Part shown: in pieces, positions 7,747 to 17,400 of the stretch | How the letters are laid out: every line of letters begins with the position of its first letter | How positions within the stretch are numbered: position 1 is the stretch's first letter | Notes under the pieces: generated by a model | What the model saw: the letters and a program-made list of their open reading frames with translations, nothing else | Database searches by the model: none | What the model was told of the DNA's origin: nothing | Assembly (NCBI GenBank): GCA_034437615.1 | Contig: DAOTTW010000140.1 | Location: 1-48,616 of the forward strand | DNA length: 48,616 nucleotides | Direction: 5' to 3' | From: DAOTTW01 sp034437615 | Lineage (GTDB): Bacteria; Chloroflexota; Anaerolineae; Aggregatilineales; Phototrophicaceae | Made by a program: the position numbers and the translations under genes

Positions 7747-8988
7747 ATGAGTGACATCGTTGTCGGTCTAGACATCGGAACGCACAAAATTTGCACCATC
7801 GTCGGTGAGGTGCGCACGGATGACATCTACATTATTGGCGTCGGCATCGAGCCAAGCCAGGGCATGAAGAAAGGCGTCGTCAATGACATCGCTGCACTGA
7901 CGAGCGCGATTTCTGCCTCTGCACATAAAGCCGAAAAAACCAGCGGCTATCAGATTCGGCGTGCCTTCGTCAGTGTCGCAGGCAGTCACATCACATCGCT
8001 GACCAGCCGAGGCACGACAGGCATCCCGAATCAGCGCAGCGTGCAGGCCAGCGACCTGGAAAAAGCCATGCAGCAAGCACGCCTGATCGCCATCCCACAC
8101 AACCGGGAAGTGCTGCATGTGGTGCCCCGGAGTTACACGCTGGATAGTCAGGATGGCGTGCGTAACCCCATTGGGATGCACTGCTTCCGCCTGGATGTTG
8201 ATGCCCACATCGTCACCGCATCCACGACCAGCCTGGCCAACGTCGAACGCGCCGTAGAGAGCGCTGGCCTGCTGGTAGATCGCTTCATCCTGAACCCGCT
8301 GGCCTCTGGTGATACAGTGCTGACGGAGCAGGAGCGCGAGATGGGCGTGGTCGTGATCGACATCGGCGGCGGCACAACAGACATCGGCATTTTCGTCAAT
8401 GGTACGATCTGGCATACGGCTGTCATCGCCATCGCGGGCGATCATGTTACGCAAGATATTACGTATTGGATGCACGTACCGTTCGGTTTGGCCGAGGCCG
8501 TCAAGATTCAACATGGCCACGCCAACATGAAAGCGGTCAATTCGCTGGATACGTTTATGGTGGAGCCATTTGGCGACGGGATGCCGCAGGAGGTCTCTCG
8601 GCGTGAACTGGCGGATGTGATCGAGGCCCGTGTCGAAGAAATCTTCGAGCATGTGCAGCGTGAAATCAAGCGCTCCGGTTATGATGGCCTGCTGCGTGCG
8701 GGTGCCGTGATTACGGGCGGCGGCTCCGGCTTAGAGGGCATCGGTGAGGTGGCTGGGCGCATCCTGCAATGCCCGGTGCGGCTGGCCAGGCCAGAAAAAC
8801 TGACGGGCATGGCCGATGTGCTCAAAAATCCGTCCTACAGCACGAGCGTGGGCTTGTTACGTGTGGGGCTGGAATTAGATGCAGTGGCCGATTACGATAA
8901 TATGGCAAACGGCAATGGGGTGCCCAACCTCACAAATTGGCTGGGCAGCATCTTCAAGCGCTTCCTGCCCGATGACAGCGACCGCTAG
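7747..8988 (+). CDS. ftsA: Cell division actin-like ATPase FtsA
   Basis: FtsA polymerises on the membrane and tethers FtsZ. I take ATG at 7747, since the upstream TTG at 7723 would add eight non-conserved residues; the protein then opens 'MSDIVVGLDIGTHKICTIVGEV'. Other actin-fold motifs are 'RRAFVSVAGSHITS' of the 1C subdomain, 'VVVIDIGGGTTDIGIF' (phosphate 2), and 'AVITGGGSGLEGI' (adenosine motif). The C-terminus 'NLTNWLGSIFKRFLPDD' is an amphipathic helix of the kind used for membrane attachment. The 413-residue length is typical. It follows ftsQ by 24 bases. Confidence 0.95.
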   Translation: MSDIVVGLDIGTHKICTIVGEVRTDDIYIIGVGIEPSQGMKKGVVNDIAALTSAISASAHKAEKTSGYQIRRAFVSVAGSHITSLTSRGTTGIPNQRSVQASDLEKAMQQARLIAIPHNREVLHVVPRSYTLDSQDGVRNPIGMHCFRLDVDAHIVTASTTSLANVERAVESAGLLVDRFILNPLASGDTVLTEQEREMGVVVIDIGGGTTDIGIFVNGTIWHTAVIAIAGDHVTQDITYWMHVPFGLAEAVKIQHGHANMKAVNSLDTFMVEPFGDGMPQEVSRRELADVIEARVEEIFEHVQREIKRSGYDGLLRAGAVITGGGSGLEGIGEVAGRILQCPVRLARPEKLTGMADVLKNPSYSTSVGLLRVGLELDAVADYDNMANGNGVPNLTNWLGSIFKRFLPDDSDR

Positions 8989-9066
8989 CTAAGCATCCTA
9001 ACCCAAATACAAGCCAATCCCAACGCATATCCTACCCGTCAGCTTAACGTGGGCTAATCGTCATGC

Positions 9067-9094
9067 TTGCAAAGGCTGAAGATGTGCGTACAAT
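9067..9094 (+). promoter_or_regulatory. Candidate sigma-70-type promoter of ftsZ
   Basis: TTGCAA (9067-9072) and TACAAT (9089-9094) are 16 bases apart in the 182-base gap between ftsA and ftsZ, the longest gap in the ftsQAZ part. Transcription would start near 9101, about 70 bases before ftsZ. It would allow ftsZ to be made at a higher level than its neighbours. Confidence 0.55.
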
Positions 9095-9170
9095 TGAGGC
9101 TAATTAAATCGACACTCATCAAACATCCAACCTGCCCGGCGGCATATGAATTCAAGGACAGAATAACCTG

Positions 9171-10502
9171 ATGGAAGAACTCGAACTAGCAACTGGCGAA
9201 AATTTTGCCCAGATCAAGGTCGTGGGCGTTGGTGGTGGCGGCAATAATGCGGTCAACCGCATGATTAACGAGGGTCTAGGCGGTGTCGAGTTCATTGCCG
9301 TGAATACCGACAATCAAGCCCTGATGCTATCGCAAGCCAAGACGCGGGTGCGCATTGGTGACAAGCTGACACGTGGCCTGGGCGCAGGCGGCAACCCGGA
9401 AACCGGGCGCAAGGCATCCGAGGAAAGCGCCGAGGAGCTTTACGAAGTGATGCGCGGCGCGGATATGATCTTCATCGCAGCGGGCATGGGCGGCGGCACT
9501 GGCACGGGCGCATCGCCCGTCATCGCGCAGATTGCGAAGGAACTCGGCGCGCTGACCATCGGCGTTGTGACGCGCCCCTTCACCTTTGAGGGCGCACGCC
9601 GCAGCCAATTCGCCGCCGCAGGCATCGAAAACCTGAAAGCACAGGTGGACACGCTCATCGTTATCCCCAATGACCGCTTGCTGCAAATTGCGGATAAACG
9701 CGCTAGCTTACAACAGGCGTTCTCGTTGGCGGACGATGTGCTGCGCCAGGGTATTCAGGGTATCTCGGAGCTTATCACGGTGCCGGCACTGATTAACCTG
9801 GACTTCGCGGATGTGCGCACGATTATGTCCGAGGGTGGCGCGGCGCTGATGGCTGTTGGGCGTGCTGAAGGCGATGACCGCGCACGGCAGTCAGCCGAGA
9901 TGGCCATTACCAGCGGCTTGCTGGATGTCACCATCGACGGTGCACGCGGCATCTTGTTCAACATCACAGGTGGGCCAGATTTGACGCTCTTCGAGGTCAA
10001 CGAGGCCGCCGCCATCATCAAGGAAAGCGCCCACCCCGAAGTGAATATGATCTTCGGTGCGCAGATTGACGAAGGCATGGGGGATGAGGTGCGCATCACG
10101 GTGATTGCAACGGGTTTCGAGCAGAGCCGTGCAGAGCGGCGCATCAACAACGAACGCACCAACACCATCCAACCACCCCAAACGCGCACGCAAAGCACAA
10201 CCTCTGGCCCTGGCACACGCCAACAACCGCAGAGCCATCAGCAGGCGGCGCGTCAGCGTGAGCAACACGACCAACAGTATGACCGCAGCCATGATCGTGA
10301 CCGGGAGCGCGACCAACGCCCGCCGCGTGACACCCACGAAGCGCGTGAACAAGAGTCGGTGTATCGTGAGCAGCAACCGCCACCACAACGCCAGCAGCAA
10401 CCGCCACAGCAGCCCGACAACGAACCGCGTGTTTACGATGATCGCCGCATCACCAGCGACGATGAACTGCCCGCGTTCCTGCGTCGGCGTAACAACCGCT
10501 AA
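9171..10502 (+). CDS. ftsZ: Cell division GTPase FtsZ
   Basis: FtsZ is the tubulin-like GTPase of the division ring. The 443-residue protein shows 'IKVVGVGGGGNNAVNRMI' (residues 14-31), the tubulin signature 'GGGTGTGASPVIA' at about residue 107, and the T7 loop 'NLDFADVRTIM' near 209. From about residue 320 there is a long disordered linker rich in Gln, Arg, Pro and charged residues, about 100 residues. It ends with the conserved tail 'DDELPAFLRRRNNR', which binds FtsA and other partners. The long linker is the only unusual trait. A separate candidate promoter precedes it. Confidence 0.98.
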   Translation: MEELELATGENFAQIKVVGVGGGGNNAVNRMINEGLGGVEFIAVNTDNQALMLSQAKTRVRIGDKLTRGLGAGGNPETGRKASEESAEELYEVMRGADMIFIAAGMGGGTGTGASPVIAQIAKELGALTIGVVTRPFTFEGARRSQFAAAGIENLKAQVDTLIVIPNDRLLQIADKRASLQQAFSLADDVLRQGIQGISELITVPALINLDFADVRTIMSEGGAALMAVGRAEGDDRARQSAEMAITSGLLDVTIDGARGILFNITGGPDLTLFEVNEAAAIIKESAHPEVNMIFGAQIDEGMGDEVRITVIATGFEQSRAERRINNERTNTIQPPQTRTQSTTSGPGTRQQPQSHQQAARQREQHDQQYDRSHDRDRERDQRPPRDTHEAREQESVYREQQPPPQRQQQPPQQPDNEPRVYDDRRITSDDELPAFLRRRNNR

Positions 10503-10521
10503 GCACAGATACAGCCTGTAG

Positions 10522-10579
10522 GGACGCGCTTTTGCGCGTCCGTTACCGTATGAAGCGGCGGACACCCATAAGAGTGTCC
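10522..10579. repeat. Pair of intergenic hairpins bounded by TGTAGGGAC and GTCCCTACGG
   Basis: Hairpin one: GGACGCGC/GCGCGTCC (10522-10529, 10534-10541) with a TTTT loop, preceded by TGTAG. Hairpin two: GGACAC/GTGTCC (10560-10565, 10574-10579) with an 8-base loop, followed by CTACGG. The two 20-base hairpins stand 18 bases apart in inverted orientation between ftsZ and the next gene. They may end ftsZ transcription, though no T-run follows. Confidence 0.8.
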
Positions 10580-10596
10580 CTACGGCATCTCATCTT

Positions 10597-11235
10597 ATGA
10601 TACCGAAACCGCGCCGCCGCTGGCTGATCTACCTGTTGCGCTTTGCTGCCATTAGCCTGCTCGTCTGGCTGCTGGTCTGCACAGGGCTGGCCCTGTACAT
10701 CTACAGCTACGGCACCACAGAACGCGCCCGCCCCGCAGATGTGATCGTCGTGTTGGGGTCCGGCCTCTTTCGTGATGGCTCGCCGGGGCCGTCCCTGTGG
10801 GTGCGTTCACGCCATGCCGCCACGCTCTATCATGATGGCTACGCCACTACGATCATCTGCACAGGCGGTCAGGCAGCGACGCGCCCCCGCAGCGAAGCCG
10901 ACGCCTGTCGCGAAGTCCTGGGTTATTATGCCGTACCTGCATCAGCGGTGGTGCTGGAAGCAAACAGCTACAGCACCGAGGAAAACGCCATGCGCGTGCG
11001 TGCCCTGATGCAAGCAAACAACTGGCAAAGCGCGCTGGTCGTCACACAGGGCTACCACATCCTGCGTGCTACGCATCTGTTTGAAAAATACAACGTCGAT
11101 GCAGCCTTCAGCCCCGTCCCTGCGGAGCAGGACCGTCCGCGCCATTTCTCGCTGATGCGCGAGGTGGCTGCATTGCAGTGGCAACTGCTGAAAGATACGC
11201 TCGACCTGCCGTTTACGAGCGTGCCCCTGATCTGA
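10597..11235 (+). CDS. YdcF/SanA/ElyC-type (DUF218) membrane-anchored protein
   Basis: A 212-residue protein with a basic N-terminus, one membrane helix at about residues 11-33, and an extracytoplasmic DUF218 domain. Family signatures are visible: 'ADVIVVLGSGLFRDGSPGPSLWVRSRHAATLYHDGYATTIICTGGQ', the conserved acidic 'SEADACREVLGYYAVPASAVVLEANSYSTEENAMRVRALM' block, and 'ALVVTQGYHILRATHLFEKYNV'. Members such as E. coli SanA, ElyC and YdcF affect envelope integrity and lipid-carrier supply, but no reaction is established. It directly follows the division cluster, which agrees with an envelope role. Confidence 0.85.
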   Translation: MIPKPRRRWLIYLLRFAAISLLVWLLVCTGLALYIYSYGTTERARPADVIVVLGSGLFRDGSPGPSLWVRSRHAATLYHDGYATTIICTGGQAATRPRSEADACREVLGYYAVPASAVVLEANSYSTEENAMRVRALMQANNWQSALVVTQGYHILRATHLFEKYNVDAAFSPVPAEQDRPRHFSLMREVAALQWQLLKDTLDLPFTSVPLI

Positions 11236-11286
11236 AACGCTGGCCGAACGTGGGCAAAGCGCTTATCGCTTTCGTCCAGCTTGCCT

Positions 11287-11292
11287 TATAAT
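11287..11292 (+). promoter_or_regulatory. Candidate -10 element for the macroglobulin-like gene
   Basis: A perfect TATAAT (11287-11292) lies 51 bases after the DUF218 gene. TTATCG (11263-11268) is a weak possible -35 with an 18-base spacer. Transcription from here would give a leader of about 118 bases containing the whole hexanucleotide repeat. Confidence 0.45.
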
Positions 11293-11329
11293 GCAAGTTA
11301 CGACATGCTTCGCGCTGCGAGCGTGCATT

Positions 11330-11389
11330 GATTTCGATTTCGATTTCAATCTTAATCTTAATCTCAATTTCAATCTTAATCTAAATCTC
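11330..11389 (+). repeat. Imperfect hexanucleotide tandem repeat in the leader of the macroglobulin-like gene
   Basis: Ten consecutive six-base units of the pattern RATYTY-like form: GATTTC three times, then AATCTT, AATCTT, AATCTC, AATTTC, AATCTT, AATCTA, AATCTC. The run stops 27 bases before the ATG at 11417. The + strand is nearly G-free after the third unit, so the mRNA leader should be unstructured. The surrounding DNA is GC-rich, so this is a sharp compositional change. Confidence 0.88.
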
Positions 11390-11416
11390 ATTCTAAGAAA
11401 GGGAGCTAACGACGCT

Positions 11417-14400
11417 ATGCGACGCCTTTTGCCTGTAGCAGCCAGTATGCTGCTGTTGTTCGTCGCTGTGTGGCCCACCGCCGCACAACAAGATTTGCCG
11501 CCGACGCTGCGCGTGGTCGAAACGGACCCACTGCGCGGCCAGGAACTTGAATTATCAGAACCCATCAGCATTTATTTTGACCGTCCGCTAGATTGCAACA
11601 CCTCGAATAATGCTGTTTCGCTGACGCCCTCTGTATCCGGCACGCTGGATTGTAACGGGCAGGCGGCATCGCTGACGTTCACGCCGCAAAATGCGCAGTA
11701 TCAGCGTGCTACGCAATACACGGTCACGGTCAACCCGACGCTGCAAGCCGCCGATGGCGCGACGCTCGCAGAACCGTTCACTGTGGAGATCAACAGCATC
11801 GGCTTCTTAGAGGTCAGCGAGACCTTCCCGCTGGCTGATGCGATGAACGTGTCAACCGACAGCCCCATCACCGTGATTTTTAACCGTCCGGTGGTGCCGC
11901 TGACGTTGGCCAGCGATACAGACGCCAACTTGCCCGACCCCTTGCAGATTAGCCCGGCGCTAGCGGGCAGCGGCGAATGGCTGAATACGTCTATCTACGT
12001 TTACACGCCGGAAAGCGCGCTGGCGGGTGGCACCCGTTACACAGTGACCGTGCCCTCTGGCCTGGAAGCCGTAGATGGTGAATTGCTGAGTGAGCCGTTT
12101 ACGTTTAACTTCACGACAGAGCCGCCGCAAATCACCAACCTGACGCCGGAGCCGCAAGCAGGCAATGTGCCCCTGGATACAAGCATACAGGTGCGCTTTA
12201 ATCAGCCCATAGACCGCGCCAGCGCGGAAAACGCCTTCGTACTCGCATCAGCTATGCCGGGCAGGGGTCCAGCAATGCAACCCGCCACAGGTAGCTTTGA
12301 GTGGGCCGACGATGACAGTGGCTTTCGCTTCATCCCGAACCAGAATTTAATGCTGGACACACTCTACCGGGCTGAATTTACGCAGGAACCGCGTGGTGCA
12401 AACGGCGGTGCCCGCGTGCAGGGTACGCTTTCATGGGATTTCGCCACCGTGCCCGAACCAGCTATCACAGGCAGCGACCCCTCCGACGGCGATCAAGCAG
12501 CGAGCCCGTTCGGCGGCTTCGTGCTGAATTTCGCCTCTCCGATGGACGCAACGCAGATGACCGAAGATATGCTTGATGGCCTCATCAGCATCGACCCCGA
12601 ACCGCGCCTAGAGCCGGAATATTTCTATCGCTTCTGGAATAACAGCCTGTCCGTTTCTTTCCCGACGGAACCAAGCACCGCTTACAACATCAGCGTGCAA
12701 CCCGGCCTGCAAGACGAATACGGCAACACCATTGACGCCGCTTATAACCTCAGCTATCGCACAGCGCCCTATTCGCCGGATGTGATGCTCAATGTGCCGT
12801 CTTCGGTGGGCTTCTACAATGCCTATCGTGAGCCGACGCAGGTCTATCTGACGCACCGCAACATCTCGCAGGTGGATCTGTCGCTGTACAGTGTGCCGCG
12901 CTCGACCTTCGGCCAACTGCTCGGCGGCGACACATATTACAACCCCACGCGGGATTACACACCGCCGCAGCAAAACCTGATCCAATCGTGGTCGATCCCA
13001 TCACAGGCCCCGGAAAACGCGCAGCGTTACGAACTGCTGACGCTCGGCCAACGTGGTAACGCGATAGTTGATTGTCCCGGCGCGCCTGCCAGCCGCTTGC
13101 AGGTCGGTGATGTCGCTATCGTGACGACGGAACCTGACGCGCTGCGCGTGCGCCAATCCCCGCCCGATGGCCAGCAGATCGACGCGATTTTCCGGGGCTA
13201 TCAGCTTCCGGTTGTGGGTGGCCCCGTCTGCGCTAATAACATCGTCTGGTGGGAAGTAGAATTGCGCGATGGCTCTACAGGCTGGGTCGCGGAAGGTCTG
13301 CCTGAAGAATATTTCATCGACCTGCTGCGCCCCGCCGCCACAACCGAAGTCAACGTCCAAGAGGGCATCGGCGGTAGCCTGGAACCCGGCATCTACTACC
13401 TGAGCGCCAACGCCCCTGAACTGCGCGACAGGAACCGCAGGCCGCAAGATCATATGCTGGTCGTTTCGACGGCGGTGCTGACCATGAAAGCCAGCATAGA
13501 CGGCGTTACGATCTGGGCGACTGACGCGCAAAGCGGCCAGCCGATCCCCAACGCGCCGATCACCGTCTACGATGCTGCCTTCACGTCCATTGCCAACGGC
13601 GTCACCGATGCCGATGGCATCCTGCGGGTTGATCTGCCGCGTGTCTCCGACCTGTATCAGCGCCGTACCGCCATGCTAGAGGCTGGCGGTCAATTCGGTA
13701 TGGCCTTCAGCGAATGGACCAGTGGCATCGAGCCGTATCAGTTCGGCCAGAGCTCCGACTTTTACCCGCGCCGTTACCGTTTGTATGTGTATACGGATCG
13801 CCCCATCTATCGACCGGGCCAGCCCGTTTACTTCCGGGGTGTCGTGCGCCAGAAAGACGACGTGAATTACCCGCAGGTCGATTTTGACACCGTGCCCATC
13901 ACCATCGACGATGATCGCGGCGAGACCATCTACAGCGAAAACGTCGAACTTTCGCCCTTTGGCAGCTTCTCCGGCACCTTTGAACTGGCTGATGATGCGG
14001 GCCTGGGCTTCTACTATCTGGATGTCCAGTTGCCCTCAGAAGTACGGTTCCAGAGTGAAGGCGGCGGCATCGGCTTCTCCGTCGCGGAATATCGCCTGCC
14101 AGAATTTCAGGTGAACGTGACGCCACAGCTTAACGAGGTCGTGCAAGGCCAAACCGCAACCGTCAGCGTGGATGCCACGTACTTCTTCGGTGGCTCCGTC
14201 TCGAATGCGGACGTGGATTACACCATCGTCGGTGAGCCGTATGTGTTTGAGTACGACGGGCCGGGCCGCTACGATTTCTACGATACCAGCCCGGACGCCG
14301 GCGCACAGGATGCGTTCCGGCCACGCGGCGCAGGTTTGGTCGAAGATGGCGAAGCCCTGACCGACGCTAACGGTGAACTGTTGCTGGATGTCATGACAGG

Positions 14401-17400
14401 CTTAGAGGACGTTTCACAAAGCCAGCGCTTTAACGTCGAAGCAGTTGTCATGGACGAGAGCAACCAATCCGTTGCAGGCCGCAGCAGCTTCATCGTGCAT
14501 CAAGCCAACCTGTATACGGGTGTGCGCCCACAGAGCTACGTGGGCACGGCTGGCGCAGCAACCGCGTTTGAGGTCGTCACAGTGGGCTGGGATAGCGAAC
14601 CCATCAGCGGCCAAAACGTCGAAATAGAGGTCGTAGAGCGCAGATGGTCCAGTGTGCAGGAACGCGACGACGCGGGGCGCACCTCATGGACCTACGAGGT
14701 CGAAGAAATCCCGGTGAGCGCTGGCACGCTGACGAGTGATGCGGCTGGCGAAGCCGTGTTTGAGTTTACACCGCCGCAGGGTGGCGTATACAAGGCGACC
14801 GTGACCAGCCGCGATGCAGATGGCAACGCAACCACCGCATCGACGACTATGTGGGTTTCATCCGGCCAGTATGTAAGCTGGCGTCAGCAGAACAGCAACC
14901 GCATTGATTTGATCGCGGATCAGGATAACTACAGCGTTGGCGATACCGCCGAAATCCTGATTACGTCGCCCTTCCAGGGCAGCGCCGAGGCACTTATCAG
15001 CGTGGAACGTGGCGGCGTGCTTCAGGTCGAACGGGTGACGATGAACAGCAATTCGTTCGTCTATGCCTTCCAGATCACCGAGGATATGGCCCCGAATGTG
15101 TTTGTCAGCGTCTTGCTGGTGAAGGGCGTGGATGAATTCAACCCGGTGGCGGCCTTCCGCATGGGCTACATCCAACTGGGCGTAGACATCAGCCGCAAAG
15201 AACTGGACATCGCCATCGAATCAGATGTCCAGCGCACCTCACCGCAGGGCGACGCTACCTACACTATCCGCACAACGGACTTCTCCGGTGCCCCCGTGCA
15301 GGCTGAAGTCGGTGTTGCCGTAACGGACCTCGCCTCGCTATCGCTGAGCACGCGCCGAGAAGCGCCCATTCTGAATTTCTTCTACGGCGACCAGAGCTTG
15401 AGCGTGCGCACGTCTACACCGCTGACCATCAACACGGACCAGTTGACGCAGGAAGTGCTGGATACGATCAAGGGCGGTGGTGGCGGCTTCCTTGCGGATG
15501 GTCTGGTTGAAATTCGCGGCGAATTCATCGACACACCCTACTGGAACCCGACCATCGTCACCGACCAGAACGGCAACGCAGAATTCACCGTGAACTTCCC
15601 GGATAACCTGACGACGTGGCGCTTGGATGCACGCGCCGTGACCGCAGGGCCGGAGATGCGCGTGGGCCAGGATACGTTTGATCTGCTCAGCACCAAGCCA
15701 CTGATTATCCGCCCCACCACGCCGCGCTTTTTCGTGGTAGGCGATGAGGTCGAATTGGGCGCTGTCGTCAATAACAACACGGAGGCAACACAGCAGGTCG
15801 TCGTCAGCATCAATAGCACGGGCGTCACGCTGAACAGTGACCGTCAGCAAACCATCGAGATTCCTGCGGGTGGACGTGGCCGCGTTACGTGGGATGCCGT
15901 CGTGAACAACGCCGAGGCAGCCGTCATGACCTTTACTGCCGATGCGGGCAATTTCAGCGACGGCAGCATCTCACCTGTCAGCATTGACGACAACGGCACA
16001 CTGCCCGTTTACCGCTACGAAGCGCCGGAGACAGTCGGCACGGCGGGCGTGCTGCGCGAGACCGGAGCCACCGTTGAGACCGTCGCGCTACCGCGCCGCT
16101 TCGACGTGCAGCAGGGCAACCTGACCATCAAAGCCAGCCCATCGCTAGCCGCCAGCGCCCTGGATACGCTGGACGCCATCGAGACGTTTGAATACAGCAG
16201 CATCGAGTACGACATCAGCATTCTGTTCGCGAACGCGCAGACGTTGCGCACGCTCAACGCACTAGACCTGGATATGGGCGCGCTGGATGACACCATCCAG
16301 CAAGAAATGAACGTCTCGCTACAGCGCATCTATGCACGCCAGAAGACGGACGGCGGCTGGGGCTGGTACTCGCGTGAGCCATCCGACCCGCAGACAACCG
16401 CTTATGCATTGCTGGCGCTACAGGCTGCCCGCACACAGGGCTTTGACGTGCCGCGAGAGACCATCCAGAATGCACAGGGCTATCTGCGTTCACGCATGGC
16501 TGTGCCGGGGCTGGAACTTCCACAATGGCAGCTTGATCGTCAGGCCCTGATGCTGTACGCGCTGGCCGAATCCGGTGCGCCGGATGTAGCCCGTACCAGC
16601 ACACTTTTCGAGAATCGCGAACGCCTGAGCCTGTATGCGCAAGCACTGCTGGCCGAAACCCTGAACGTCATCAACCCCAACGACAGCAGGCGGCTTGATG
16701 TGCTGGTCAGCAATCTCGTCGGGGATGCCATCACCAGCGCGACGGGCGTAAGCTGGCAAGAGGACGAGCGTTCGCCGTTCACATGGAGCAGCGACACGCG
16801 CACCTCATCTATGGTGCTTTCGGCTTTGCTGAAGCTGCGGCCAGATAGCGACCTGCTGCCCAATGCGGTGCGTCATCTGATCGTACAACGCACAGGCGAT
16901 ACGTGGGAGACGCTGCATGAAACGGCCTGGGTGCTGCGTGCGCTCACCGATTGGATGCTGACGACGGGCGAACTCGACCCGAACTATAGCTACAACATCG
17001 CGCTCAATGGCGAACAACTGACATCAGGCCGCGCCCTGGACCCGACAGCCTCTGAGGAATTCGTGATTGACGTGAGCGAACTGCGCCGCGATGTGGCCAA
17101 CGCCGTCTTGTTCAACCGCACAGGTGGCAACGGCGCACTCTACTACACGGCGCACCTGACCGCTTACCTGCCCGTGCCAGAAATCGAGCCGTTGGAGCGC
17201 GGCATCATCATCAACCGCCGCTACACCACGCCCGATGACCCGGATACCGCAGCCGACGAAAGCGAGACCAGCATCACATCAGCAAGCATCGGTGATCTGG
17301 TGCAGGTGCGCTTGACCATCGTCGCGCCCAATGACCTGCACTTCGTAGAAATCCACGACCCGCTGCCCGCAGGCGCAGAGGGCATCGACCCACAGCTAGA

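Noticed and set aside
7768..8652. 294-codon open frame antisense to ftsA
   Set aside because: Shadow of ftsA; Cys/His-rich low-information translation and no initiation signal.
11291..11416. Extended N-terminus for the macroglobulin-like protein
   Set aside because: It would translate the hexanucleotide repeat and overlap the -10 element; a proper signal peptide starts at 11417 with GGGAG upstream.
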